Program-made: the position numbers and the translations under genes
Shown here: piece by piece, positions 10,358 to 21,900 of the stretch
Numbering within the stretch: the first letter of the stretch is position 1
Layout of the letters: each line of letters begins with the position of its first letter
Notes under the pieces: generated by a model
What the model saw: the letters and a program-made list of their open reading frames with translations, nothing else
The model's database searches: none
What the model was told of the DNA's origin: nothing
From: Brachionus manjavacas
Lineage: Eukaryota; Rotifera; Eurotatoria; Ploima; Brachionidae
Assembly (NCBI GenBank): GCA_019054805.1
Contig: JAHQIY010000019.1
Span: 30,001-94,000, forward strand
Reading direction: 5' to 3'
Length of the DNA stretch: 64,000 bases

Positions 10358-12360
10358 AGACAATAGCGCCAGGCGAAGGTATTCAGCCAAGATCAATTCT
10401 TTCAGATAAAGATGCTGAAGAGTTGACATTTATTAAAATATATGGTGGTGAAAAGTTTCAACCAAAATTACAAATCAAATACGGAATGAGATGCAAGTCG
10501 GAATTTCGTCGATTTGACAGACGTTGTGCCAATGACATAAATAAATTGTTTTATTCGTACAAGAAATTGGTTAGCAAAAAACTAAATGCAGCCATAGACA
10601 CATGCTTGAGAAAAACCCAAGAAATTGAATCGCTGACCGCACGTGATGCTCTAAATAAACAAAAAATAAATGATTTAATAGTTCGAAATGAAGCACAAAT
10701 GTTTTTGCGTACAATAAGATCAAGTCCACAGTATTGGGAGTGGAAAAAAATGGAAATAAATGCAATGATTCGTCAATTGGGCTGTCCGTCGTTTTTTATT
10801 ACATTGAGTCCGGCAGAAATAGATTGGAATGAATTGATTCAAGTATTGTCGAAAACGCTCGACAATAAATATCTTTCAGATGATGAATTGACTAACATAA
10901 CAAGAGACAAGCGTATTGAAATGGTAAGTCGTGATCCAATCACTGTGGCAAGATATTTTGAAAATAGAATGGGCGAATTGCTCAAATACATTTTCAATTT
11001 GAATGGACCCTTTAAAGAAAATCCTGTGTTTGATTACTTTTGGCGTGTGGAATTTCAAAATCGTGGAAGTCCTCACATTCATATGATAACATGGAATATA
11101 GATGCTCTAAAATATGATGAAGATTTGCAAGACAAAAGTGAATTGGTCAAAAATTGTGCCGAATTTATTGATAAATACATAACGTCAAAGTGTCCAGCAA
11201 ACAATATGATTGAGGAAGACGATTATGAGAATCGTAGTTGTATTTTGCAAGAGGTACCTTTGAAGTATCAAGTTCATGTGCACAAAAGTAACTGTAAAAT
11301 TACCGATGATCATGGTAACATTTTGTGCAAGTATGGATTTCCATGGCCCATTCTGGACAAAACAACAATATTAGAGCCTTTGAAAAAAGATGATAACGAT
11401 TTTCACAAGGCTTACGAAAATTTTCTAATGATAAGAGAGAAATTGAATGAAATAAATACAAAATTCAAAAGTAACTCATCATATTCAATTAATTTTGAAC
11501 AATTTTTAGAAATGATAGGATTAAATGAAATTGATTATTTGAGGGCACTTTCACGTTCTATTAAAAGATCTACAGTCTTTTTAAAAAGATCATCTAATGA
11601 CATAATGGTTAATCCATACAATAAACCCATTTATGTTCGTCACAGAGCAAATATGGACATTCAATTTATTACTGATCCGTATGGTGCTGCAGCTTATGTG
11701 TCAGCGTACATGCTCAAATCAAATGCTTCAATGTCACGACTACTTAAAAATACTGTTGAGGAAGTGGTGCGTGGAAATTTGAGTGTTAAACAACGTTTGT
11801 TAAAGGTAGCCAACAAGTTTAACAATTGTTGTGAAATATCAGCTCAAGAGTGTACATATACATTGTTGAGTATGCCAGTGTCGCGAACATCTCGTGAAAC
11901 CATTTACGTAAATACATTTCCTTCCAAAGAAAGAAATGTTATACTTAAGGAGGATCGCTATTTGGAAATAATGAATCCTGAATCCAAAAACATATTTCGA
12001 GCTGGCATACTTCAGCATTATGTTAATAGACCTATTGAAATGGAAAGAATGTGTTTGGCCGAATTTGCCACTTACTTTGACTATTTTTCAAGAGAAAGAG
12101 CAAAAGATCCAAACGATTTGACTCGAGTTGGACGATTTCAAGAAGAAGAAGACGAAAATTTGGACGAAGATGACAACAATTATTATTTTGAAAATGAACA
12201 ATTGGCAAGAGTTGAAACGAACACTGGTGAAGACGATGATGTTTCTGACACTGTTGAAATAGCAAGTAATTCAAAATTGATTAAATTGAAAAATAACGAT
12301 GGATATGTAAAAAAAGAAACAAGTGTAAAATATTGCGTTACAAAAGATATAATCGAATAA
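10333..12360 (+). CDS. Helentron copy 3 Rep (HUH replication initiator)
   Basis: An uninterrupted 675-codon ORF, the best Rep in the window. The nominal start lies inside the linker; the true protein is probably continuous with the zinc-finger ORF, from which it is separated by a one-base deletion at 10275-10279. Helitron Rep motifs in order: FFITLSPAEIDW near residue 155, GSPHIHMITW (HUH metal site) near 248, and AAYVSAYMLK with two tyrosines near 457. Function by family: nicks the element end, transfers the strand and starts rolling-circle synthesis. The last 20 or so residues, after the A7 run at 12309, are read in the wrong frame compared with the helicase; see that site. Confidence 0.9.
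   Translation: MFDNNDLVKTIAPGEGIQPRSILSDKDAEELTFIKIYGGEKFQPKLQIKYGMRCKSEFRRFDRRCANDINKLFYSYKKLVSKKLNAAIDTCLRKTQEIESLTARDALNKQKINDLIVRNEAQMFLRTIRSSPQYWEWKKMEINAMIRQLGCPSFFITLSPAEIDWNELIQVLSKTLDNKYLSDDELTNITRDKRIEMVSRDPITVARYFENRMGELLKYIFNLNGPFKENPVFDYFWRVEFQNRGSPHIHMITWNIDALKYDEDLQDKSELVKNCAEFIDKYITSKCPANNMIEEDDYENRSCILQEVPLKYQVHVHKSNCKITDDHGNILCKYGFPWPILDKTTILEPLKKDDNDFHKAYENFLMIREKLNEINTKFKSNSSYSINFEQFLEMIGLNEIDYLRALSRSIKRSTVFLKRSSNDIMVNPYNKPIYVRHRANMDIQFITDPYGAAAYVSAYMLKSNASMSRLLKNTVEEVVRGNLSVKQRLLKVANKFNNCCEISAQECTYTLLSMPVSRTSRETIYVNTFPSKERNVILKEDRYLEIMNPESKNIFRAGILQHYVNRPIEMERMCLAEFATYFDYFSRERAKDPNDLTRVGRFQEEEDENLDEDDNNYYFENEQLARVETNTGEDDDVSDTVEIASNSKLIKLKNNDGYVKKETSVKYCVTKDIIE
12309..12315 (+). 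other. A7 run at the Rep-helicase frame change (copy 3)
   Basis: Same position and same length as 4952-4958 in copy 2. Both copies share this break, unlike the other frame breaks, which differ from copy to copy. Confidence 0.4.
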
Positions 12361-15092
12361 AAGATCCGGAAAATTACTATCGTGTTGAAATAATGTTGTT
12401 TCACCCGTGGAGAAATGAAAAAAAAGAAGTTGAAGTAAAAGATACATTTGAAATATTTGAGCTCAACAAGACAATTATAGCTAATAATCGTGCACGCTTT
12501 GAATCTGTTGTGGCAGAAGAGTTTGATAAAGCTATAAATGATTTGGAAACAGAAATACAAGAGCATTATGAACGTATGGTCGAAGATTATGTGGAACGAG
12601 TGAATGAAGCAAATGAAAACCTTGTGACGAATGCAAATGAAGCGAGAAATGAAGAAATTGAAGATGAATTTGGATATCATGCTGTTATTCAAGATGAAAT
12701 TAGTAATTTGCAAAGTATGATTAATGCCGATTGTGATTCGATAATTTTGCCAAAGCGAACAACAAATGATGAATATGCAACATTGATGAAGTCTCTTAAT
12801 CGTATTCAACACAAGTATTTGTCAAATTTTATCAATTGTGTACGATCAACAGAGGCATTTTATCATTTTGTTAGTGGTGGTGCGGGCACTGGTAAGTCTC
12901 ATCTAATCAAGTCGTTATATCAAACGTTTATAAGAATAAATAGTGACAATATCGATGATCCAACTTCTATTACTGTTCTCTTGTCAGCATTTACTGGCAA
13001 AGCAGCTTTTAACATTAAAGGATCAACTTTGCACTCATTGTTCCATTTTCCAATTCATACAAACAATATGGACAGATTGTCAGAAAATTTATTGACAAAA
13101 GTGCGAAAGCTATTTAAAAAAGTAAAATTATTAATAATTGATGAAATATCGATGGTCGGAAGCAATTTATTTTCGAAATTAAATAAGCGTTTAATGCAAA
13201 TAATGGACAATTCAAAGCCATTTGGCAATATATCTATTGTTGTTGTTGGTGATTTAAATCAAATATGTCCAGTGCAAGACAGTTGGATATTTGAAAGATC
13301 TAGAGGAGAGAGTGGCTATTCGATTTTGGCAGGTGATTTGTTGTGGCACAAGTTTGAATTTGTTGAACTCAAGGAAATAATGAGACAACGTGACGATGCA
13401 GTGTTTGCTGAAGCTCTTAATACACTTGGAAACAAAGGTGTTATAGGTTTGAGTGAAGAACAAGTGAGAATGTTTAATTCACGCATTGTTCTCATTGATC
13501 AAATACCAAGAGAAGCTATTTGTGTTATTCATTCAAATAAAGGAGTGAATGAATACAACGATTACAAGTTGAGATCAATGCCTGGTGATTTAATTGAAAA
13601 TCGAGCAATTGATTTGGCTCAAGGCAAAGAGAAAAATTCAAATAAAGCAAAAAACCTAGTGGCAAGTCTTAGAAATGAAATGGACATGAATAAAACATGT
13701 GGAATGCCTACATTGTTGAGATTTAAAGTCAACTGCAAATACATGATGACAACAAATGTGCGAACAGAAGATGGTCTAGTGAATGGTGCAGTTGGGTGTT
13801 TGAAACATATTGTTTTTACAAAGAAAAAAACAGACGTAAAGCCATTGGTTAAACGAGTGTACTTGGAATTTGCAGATAAAGATGTTGGTCATTTGTCACG
13901 AAATGAAAACGATCAACTTAAATGGATGAGAGATGATGCATTGATTCTAAAAGAAACAATAGATCCACATTTGACTGCGTTGGTTTACGAACAACAGACA
14001 ATTAAAAGACCAAAAGCGGGTGGCAATTATCGCGTGGATAGGAGACAATTTACTTTGATTGAATGTGAATCAATGACCATACACAAATCACAGGGACAAT
14101 CGTATACATGTGTTGCTGTGTTCATTGGAGACAGTTTGAAACGATCGTTGTTGTATGTAGCATGGAGTAGAGCAACTAAGCTGACTGGTTTGTATTTGTA
14201 TGGCAGTCTTTCGATTGAGAGTGCACGTGTTCAACGATTGTCCAAAGAACAACGAGAAAAAGAATTGCAATTGTTTGAACAAAATGATCCGGTTCGCATT
14301 GAAATGAATAGACTAAGATCGAATGCTAACATGAGAAACCATTACTCTTTTTTGGACTATGGTTTTGAGTTGAAGAGAACAAGTGATTTGACAATAATGT
14401 TTCAAAATATTCAATCGTTTAATTCAAACAAAGAAAATGTCAAATATGATTATGGATATAAGCAAGCTGATGTTATTTTTCTAAGTGAATGTCACAATAG
14501 AAAAAATTTTAGACAAAATGAAGCAAAATTATTATTTGACAATTATCACCTTGTTTATTATTCAAGTGGAATCAATTTAAATTGTTCAAATGGACAAATA
14601 TGTTTAATACGCAAGGAAAAATCACTTGTTGACAATTTTGAATTAGTTGCACACAATGCATCCACAGGGTTTGAGTATTCGGGCATTAATCAATCGAAAT
14701 GTGTTGAATTGAGTTTATTCAAATTTAGAAAGGGAAATTCAACAGTTGTTTATTTTTTAAATCTTTACAAGCATCCAAAGATGGACAATGACAAGTTTAT
14801 TCAAGAGTTGATTGCCTTTTTGAATTTAAATTTGCACAGCCAAGACTCTTTGGTAATCTTTGGTGATTTCAATATTGACTTTAATAGAGAAAACAATTCT
14901 AAATATCTTGATACGCTAAGAGACAATTTGAACATGACACCCGTGTTTAGCAAATGTTTAACTTTCAAGGATATTTCTCAATTGGATTGGTGTCTAACGA
15001 GCAAGTCACATTCTTTTGGTCAATTTAAATCACAGCCATATTCAACATGGTTCAGTGATCATCAGGCTATTTTCACCGAGATCACATTTTAA
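12333..15092 (+). CDS. Helentron copy 3 helicase plus EEP endonuclease
   Basis: A 919-codon ORF with the same domains as 4976-7735: the Helitron junction block (DPENYYR, HPWRNE), an SF1 Pif1-like helicase with Walker A GGAGTGKS and Walker B IIDEIS, and a C-terminal EEP nuclease with GDFNIDF and SDHQAIF. All helicase and nuclease motifs look intact. Overlaps the Rep ORF by 28 bp in another frame. Expected to act in the nucleus, unwinding element DNA during rolling-circle transposition; the nuclease is typical of Helentrons and its exact role there is not settled. Confidence 0.9.
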   Translation: MRYKRYNRIKDPENYYRVEIMLFHPWRNEKKEVEVKDTFEIFELNKTIIANNRARFESVVAEEFDKAINDLETEIQEHYERMVEDYVERVNEANENLVTNANEARNEEIEDEFGYHAVIQDEISNLQSMINADCDSIILPKRTTNDEYATLMKSLNRIQHKYLSNFINCVRSTEAFYHFVSGGAGTGKSHLIKSLYQTFIRINSDNIDDPTSITVLLSAFTGKAAFNIKGSTLHSLFHFPIHTNNMDRLSENLLTKVRKLFKKVKLLIIDEISMVGSNLFSKLNKRLMQIMDNSKPFGNISIVVVGDLNQICPVQDSWIFERSRGESGYSILAGDLLWHKFEFVELKEIMRQRDDAVFAEALNTLGNKGVIGLSEEQVRMFNSRIVLIDQIPREAICVIHSNKGVNEYNDYKLRSMPGDLIENRAIDLAQGKEKNSNKAKNLVASLRNEMDMNKTCGMPTLLRFKVNCKYMMTTNVRTEDGLVNGAVGCLKHIVFTKKKTDVKPLVKRVYLEFADKDVGHLSRNENDQLKWMRDDALILKETIDPHLTALVYEQQTIKRPKAGGNYRVDRRQFTLIECESMTIHKSQGQSYTCVAVFIGDSLKRSLLYVAWSRATKLTGLYLYGSLSIESARVQRLSKEQREKELQLFEQNDPVRIEMNRLRSNANMRNHYSFLDYGFELKRTSDLTIMFQNIQSFNSNKENVKYDYGYKQADVIFLSECHNRKNFRQNEAKLLFDNYHLVYYSSGINLNCSNGQICLIRKEKSLVDNFELVAHNASTGFEYSGINQSKCVELSLFKFRKGNSTVVYFLNLYKHPKMDNDKFIQELIAFLNLNLHSQDSLVIFGDFNIDFNRENNSKYLDTLRDNLNMTPVFSKCLTFKDISQLDWCLTSKSHSFGQFKSQPYSTWFSDHQAIFTEITF

Positions 15093-15219
15093 TTCTCTTT
15101 TTTTTTCTTATTTAGTTCAACTTTTGTTGTCAATAAATTTTTTATTACTTTAATCTTTTTGATTAATATTTTTGTTTTAGTGATTGATCGATTTAAAGTT
15201 TAATTTTTAAAAAATTAGA

Positions 15220-15439
15220 TTGCCTAGATTTTTCGCGCCTTTTATGTATTCAATGCTATCGATCGACATATTTTTTGTCATTTTTAAAACTAGGGTTAAC
15301 ATCTAAAAACTAGGGTTAAATGTGTCCACAGACGGACGGACGGACGGACGGACGGACGGACGGACGGACGGACACGACAAACGTAATACCTAGATTTTTT
15401 TTTTCTTGATATTCATATATCAGCGAAAAATCTAGGCAA
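15220..15439 (+). repeat. Helentron copy 3 3' end: inverted repeat and GACG microsatellite
   Basis: Same 17-bp inverted repeat as copy 2 (15220-15236 and 15423-15439) with a longer (GACG)n tract at about 15332-15373. The longer tract shows that the two copies are not a literal duplicate in the assembly. Confidence 0.75.
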
Positions 15440-15484
15440 CCCTAAACCCCTAACCCTAAACCCTAACCCTAAACCCTAAACCCT
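15440..15484 (+). repeat. CCCTAA telomere-type array, 45 bp
   Basis: Seven imperfect units starting one base after the Helentron inverted repeat and ending directly before a RING-finger gene fragment. Confidence 0.95.
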
Positions 15485-15486
15485 GT

Positions 15487-15772
15487 ATGTTTTTCGAAAG
15501 CTTATTAAATGTTGATGTAAGAGAAAAAGAGCTAAAAATAAGAGAAAAATGCCCATATCGATTTAGAAAAGTGATTTTTGATGCATTATATAAAGAAAAT
15601 TTGAAATATGTAGGGAAAGTGAATTTATGTTGTATCTGTGGTAAGAAAGATTCCGATCAAGAATTATTAGGTTTTGATTGCATTCATTCTTATCATTCAA
15701 AATGCTTAAAAAAACGAATGCGAGCAATGTGAAATTATTGATTGCTTACTCTTAAAATACAACCATTCTTAA
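15487..15772 (+). pseudogene. RING-H2-like C-terminal gene fragment next to telomere repeats
   Basis: ATG at 15487 follows the telomere-type array directly. The ORF reads about 45 charged residues, then a RING-like set: CCICGKK, then C-x-H-x3-H-x2-C (DCIHSYHSKCL). It ends early with TGA at 15730-15732. One more A in the A7 run just before would put the last RING pair, C-E-Q-C, in frame and end the protein at 15772. Probably the last exon of a larger RING protein whose 5' part was lost at the telomere-repeat junction. The family (a vacuolar-sorting type is one possibility) cannot be fixed. Confidence 0.5.
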
Positions 15773-15965
15773 AAATGTATTTTTTAAGATCAAATAAACT
15801 CTAAAAAATAATAATAATTTTGAAAAATAATAAATTTAAAAATTTTTTTTTTGCTTGCCATATTGTTGTCTTTATAAACAACTTTTTTTTTATAATTCAA
15901 TTGATAGTCAATTTTGATTTAAAAACTTGATATTTAGATTTTAAAAAATCTAAACCAACGAAAAA

Positions 15966-18900
15966 ATGAACGGAAACTTCAGGAAGTCTAAGTCAAACGA
16001 AACCTTGGCTAGTTTGGCCAAGAAAATTACTGGAAATTCATTTGTAAGGAAATCGAGAAGTGAATTTAATATTGTGAGACCAAAAATTCAGGAAGAATAC
16101 ATAGAAGTTTTAAAGAAATTTTTCGCAAACTACCCAAAAAATCTTTTTAATAACTCGATCAATTGTTTAAAGGTTGTTTTATTAAATTATAATTATAAAT
16201 TTAATTATTTTTTTTAGAAATATGTTGATAAAAACCCTTTAGAAGCCTTTGCGAGCATCAAAGAGAAGATAATGAATTCTTTTAAAGGAAGTTCAGAAAT
16301 AAATCAACAATCTCGTAAAGATTTTCTTTGTTAAAATTTTTTTAAAATGTTCAATAATTTTTAATAAAGAACATCCAACAACAACTGGACGAAAAAGAAA
16401 AGGGACAGTTATTAAATCCAATTCCGAATCAGAAACACCTCTTTCACCAACTTTATTTTTTCAGAAAAAAAGAAGAGGTAGAAAGAGCATTTTTGAAAAG
16501 AATGATTTGATTTATCTGAATACTTATTATGAGCGTAAAAACAAACCAAATCATTCAGATATAAATAATATAATTCTTTATTTGGAATGTCGATATCAAA
16601 AACAACAAATTCGTGTAAGTTAATTATTTAATAAATTAATTAAACTATAAAAAAAATATCATTAATTATGCCAAAATTTTTTGTCCAGAATTGGTTTTCA
16701 AATAAAAGATTTAAAGAAAAATCTTTAATGAACATGCAAAATCTTGAAATGAATATAGACATGAAAGAAGAAGCGGACCAAAATACTAGAAAAAGCAAAG
16801 AATTTTTCGAAACGATTGAAACAAGAGATGATGGTAATTTAAGCACAAATTTAGATGAAGAAGAAGTTTTCAGCTCTGAGAAAACAGATGGAGAAATTTC
16901 AGATTCAGTGATGGAGGATAGTGAAATCTCATGCTCAGAGTTAGATGATGAAGAAGTTATCAGATCTGAGAAAGAAGATGGTGAAATTTCAGATTCTGTG
17001 GAAGAAGACGGTGAAATTTTATGCCCACAATTTGATGAAGAAGACGTTATCAGATCGGAGAAAGAAGATGGTGAAATTTCAGATTCTGTGGAGGAGGACG
17101 GTGAAATCTCATGCTCACAGTTTGCTGATGAAGAAGTTATCAGCTCGGAGAAAGAAGATGGTGAAATTTCAGATTCTGTGGGGGAGGACGGTGAAATCTC
17201 ATGCTCAAAGTTAGATGAAGAAGACGTTATCAGATCGGAGAAAGAAGATGGTGTAATTTCAGATTCTGTGGAGGAGGACGGTGAAATCTCATGCTCACAG
17301 TTTGATGATGAAGAAGTTATTAGCTCGGAGAAAGAAGATGGTGAAATTTCAGATTCTGTAGAGGAGGACGGTGAAATTTTTAACTCACAGTTTGCTGAAG
17401 AAGTTTCCAGCTTATTGAAAGACAACGGCGATATTTCATCCACGATGAAAAAGGATAGTTTTATATCAACTCTATCTACAGAAGACGAAAAGATAAATTA
17501 CATTGATATTTCAAAAGATGAACTAATAGAAGACCTTCCTTACGTCGAGTCAATTCTCCATTCAAATTACGTGCAATTAAATGAACAAATATCAATAAAT
17601 CAGCATACATCTTTTAAAAACACTGTTAATTTATTTGAAGTTGAAAACATGCTGAATGCAATGAAAATGCAGTTTGCTTTAGAAAAGGAGCAACTCGAAA
17701 TCAAAATAAAAGATTTACAAGAGGAAATTAAAATTTTACTTGTTAGTTTTTGATAAATATTTAATTAATTGAACCTAAGTTTTCTTCAAAAGGACAAGAA
17801 TACTCAAAAACAAGTATTGTATAGAAATGTTTCAGAGGATTATGAAAAAGTTGTAAAAGAACAGGAGTTATCAGAGCAAGAAACCTCAAATATTAAAAGA
17901 CAACTTGAGATAAGCATGATTAGATTCAAAAATTTAGAAGATGATCATGAGGACCTAAAGAAGACAAATGCAGATATTCAAAAAGAAAATTCACTATTGC
18001 AGTCCACAATTAAGTATAATTCTTCGTTAATTGCTGAATTAAAAGATTCGTTATCAAAAGGTAAAATTAAAGTTTGTGAAAACTAATTTTTTAAAATATA
18101 TTTCTAGAATCAGAACAATTAACCGAAATACATATAAAAAAAGACAATATACATATATATAATTTATCTATAATATAATTTATCATATAATTAATACATA
18201 TAATTTATCATATAATTTATCAATATACAATGAAAATGAAAAAGGTATATTTTTAAAATATTTTTTTCCCTTTTGTTTGTTCATTTAATTTTTTCAAATT
18301 TTAATTTAAGAAAAATCCGATTTGAGGGAACTACTAAATGAAGCAATAAAAAATAATGAAAAACTAAAAAATTCATATGAAACTGAGCTTAAGAAGACGG
18401 TTGAAGAATTCGAATCAAGTAATTAAGACACAGCATCTTTACTTAGCATTTCAAAAATTTTAATGATAATTTTAAAAGTAATTTCTTGCAATCAGGAAAA
18501 TTTTTCAAAAAATGTAGAAAAATATAAAAGCGAATTTGAGGAAAATATGGTTATCCTAAATTCTGAATTTGAAATTAAAAATGACAACCATATAAAAATG
18601 CAGTCATCAAGCGATTCAGAAATACTGAAACTAAGAAAGCAGATTTCTGACCTCAAATCAATAAATAAAACTCAAAGACAAAGTTTTTCGTCATATAAAT
18701 CAACAAGTAAAACAATTTAACTTCATTCTTTAATTCAATTTTATATAAATCTTTAAATATAAATTAAGTTCTGAAAGAAAACAATGAAAAACTAAAAGCA
18801 AAAGATGAGCGTCTAAAAGAATTAGAGCAAAAAATACAAGAAAATAAAAGTATGACGTCGAATTTCGAATCGGACCAGAAAGCCAGTTTTGAAAAATTAC

Positions 18901-21900
18901 GAACGTCAAAAGATCACGGTATAATCACATTTCGATGAATAATTGTTGAAATATTTATTTATTTTTTATTATTTTTATTTTTAAGAGATCAAGCATAAAG
19001 ATGATTTGCTCAAGGACAAAGAACAACAGCTAAAGGAATATGAATTGGCACTTGATGACAGAGAAAATCAGATTTCTGATCTCAAATCAGTGAATAAAAC
19101 TCTAAAACAAAATTTTTCGTCATATAAATCAACAAGTAAAACAATTTAACTTCATTCTTTAATTCAATTTTATATAAATCTTTAAATATAAATTAAGTTC
19201 TGAAAGAAAACAATGAAAAACTAAAAGCAAAAGATGAGCGTCTAAAAGAATTAGAGCAAAAAATACAAGAAAATAAAAGTATGACGTCGAATTTCGAATC
19301 GGACCAGAAAGCCAGTTTTGAAAAATTACGAACGTCAAAAGATCACGGTATAATCACATTTCGATGAATAATTGTTGAAATATTTATTTATTTTTTATTA
19401 TTTTTATTTTTAAGAGATCAAGCATAAAGATGATTTGCTCAAGGACAAAGAACAACAGCTAAAGGAATATGAATTGGCACTTGATGACAGAGAAAATCAG
19501 ATTTCTGATCTCAAATCAGTGAATAAAACTCTAAAACAAAATTTTTCGTCATATAAATCAACAAGTAAAACAATTTAACTTCATTCTTTAATTCAATTTT
19601 ATATAAATCTTTAAATATAAATTAAGTTCTGAAAGAAAACAATGAAAAACTAAAAGCAAAAGATGAGCGTCTAAAAGAATTAGAGCAAAAAATACAAGAA
19701 AATAAAAGTATGACGTCGAATTTCGAATCGGACCAGAAAGCCAGTTTTGAAAAATTACGAACGTCAAAAGATCACGGTATAATCACATTTCGATGAATAA
19801 TTGTTGAAATATTTATTTATTTTTTATTATTTTTATTTTTAAGAGATCAAGCATAAAGATGATTTGCTCAAGGACAAAGAACAACAGCTAAAGGAATATG
19901 AATTGGCACTTGATGACAGAGAAAATCAGATTTCTGATCTCAAATCAGTGAATAAAACTCTAAAACAAAATTTTTCGTCATATAAATCAACAAGTAAAAC
20001 AATTTAACTTCATTCTTTAATTCAATTTTATATAAATCTTTAAATATAAATTAAGTTCTGAAAGAAAACAATGAAAAACTAAAAGCAAAAGATGAGCGTC
20101 TAAAAGAATTAGAGCAAAAAATACAAGAAAATAAAAGTATGACGTCGAATTTCGAATCGGACCAGAAAGCCAGTTTTGAAAAATTACGAACGTCAAAAGA
20201 TCACGGTATAATCACATTTCGATGAATAATTGTTGAAATATTTATTTATTTTTTATTATTTTTATTTTTAAGAGATCAAGCATAAAGATGATTTGCTCAA
20301 GGACAAAGAACAACAGCTAAAGGAATATGAATTGGCACTTGATGACAGAGAAAATCAGATTTCTGATCTCAAATCAGTGAATAAAACTCTAAAACAAAAT
20401 TTTTCGTCATATAAATCAACAAGTAAAACAATTTAACTTCATTCTTTAATTCAATTTTATATAAATCTTTAAATATAAATTAAGTTCTGAAAGAAAACAA
20501 TGAAAAACTAAAAGCAAAAGATGAGCGTCTAAAAGAATTAGAGCAAAAAATACAAGAAAATAAAAGTATGACGTCGAATTTCGAATCGGACCAGAAAGCC
20601 AGTTTTGAAAAATTACGAACGTCAAAAGATCACGGTATAATCACATTTCGATGAATAATTGTTGAAATATTTATTTATTTTTTATTATTTTTATTTTTAA
20701 GAGATCAAGCATAAAGATGATTTGCTCAAGGACAAAGAACAACAGCTAAAGGAATATGAATTGGCACTTGATGACAGAGAAAATCAGATTTCTGATCTCA
20801 AATCAGTGAATAAAACTCTAAAACAAAATTTTTCGTCATATAAATCAACAAGTAAAACAATTTAACTTCATTCTTTAATTCAATTTTATATAAATCTTTA
20901 AATATAAATTAAGTTCTGAAAGAAAACAATGAAAAACTAAAAGCAAAAGATGAGCGTCTAAAAGAATTAGAGCAAAAAATACAAGAAAATAAAAGTATGA
21001 CGTCGAATTTCGAATCGGACCAGAAAGCCAGTTTTGAAAAATTACGAACGTCAAAAGATCACGGTATAATCACATTTCGATGAATAATTGTTGAAATATT
21101 TATTTATTTTTTATTATTTTTATTTTTAAGAGATCAAGCATAAAGATGATTTGCTCAAGGACAAAGAACAACAGCTAAAGGAATATGAATTGGCACTTGA
21201 TGACAGAGAAAATCAGATTTCTGATCTCAAATCAGTGAATAAAACTCTAAAACAAAATTTTTCGTCATATAAATCAACAAGTAAAACAATTTAACTTCAT
21301 TCTTTAATTCAATTTTATATAAATCTTTAAATATAAATTAAGTTCTGAAAGAAAACAATGAAAAACTAAAAGCAAAAGATGAGCGTCTAAAAGAATTAGA
21401 GCAAAAAATACAAGAAAATAAAAGTATGACGTCGAATTTCGAATCGGACCAGAAAGCCAGTTTTGAAAAATTACGAACGTCAAAAGATCACGGTATAATC
21501 ACATTTCGATGAATAATTGTTGAAATATTTATTTATTTTTTATTATTTTTATTTTTAAGAGATCAAGCATAAAGATGATTTGCTCAAGGACAAAGAACAA
21601 CAGCTAAAGGAATATGAATTGGCACTTGATGACAGAGAAAATCAGATTTCTGATCTCAAATCAGTGAATAAAACTCTAAAACAAAATTTTTCGTCATATA
21701 AATCAACAAGTAAAACAATTTAACTTCATTCTTTAATTCAATTTTATATAAATCTTTAAATATAAATTAAGTTCTGAAAGAAAACAATGAAAAACTAAAA
21801 GCAAAAGATGAGCGTCTAAAAGAATTAGAGCAAAAAATACAAGAAAATAAAAGTATGACGTCGAATTTCGAATCGGACCAGAAAGCCAGTTTTGAAAAAT

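Larger units (their letters stand above)
8178..15439 (+). mobile_element. Helentron copy 3, most complete
   Basis: Contains 248 bp of noncoding leader, the protease-tail/zinc-finger ORF, Rep, the helicase-nuclease ORF and the 3' structure. Both outer boundaries are CCCTAA repeats (8068-8177 and 15440-15484). It is probably still incomplete at the 5' side, because the first exon-like segment begins in the middle of a ubiquitin-specific protease domain. Coding base composition resembles neighbouring genes, so composition gives no sign of recent transfer. Confidence 0.9.

Noticed and set aside
15487-15772. Naming the RING fragment as a VPS-type vacuolar-sorting protein
   Set aside because: Only the RING spacing supports it; the N-terminal part that would decide is missing.
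16640-17443. Ser-rich 267-codon minus-strand ORF
   Set aside because: Shadow of the acidic 90-bp repeats, whose plus frame joins the homeodomain exon across a good intron.
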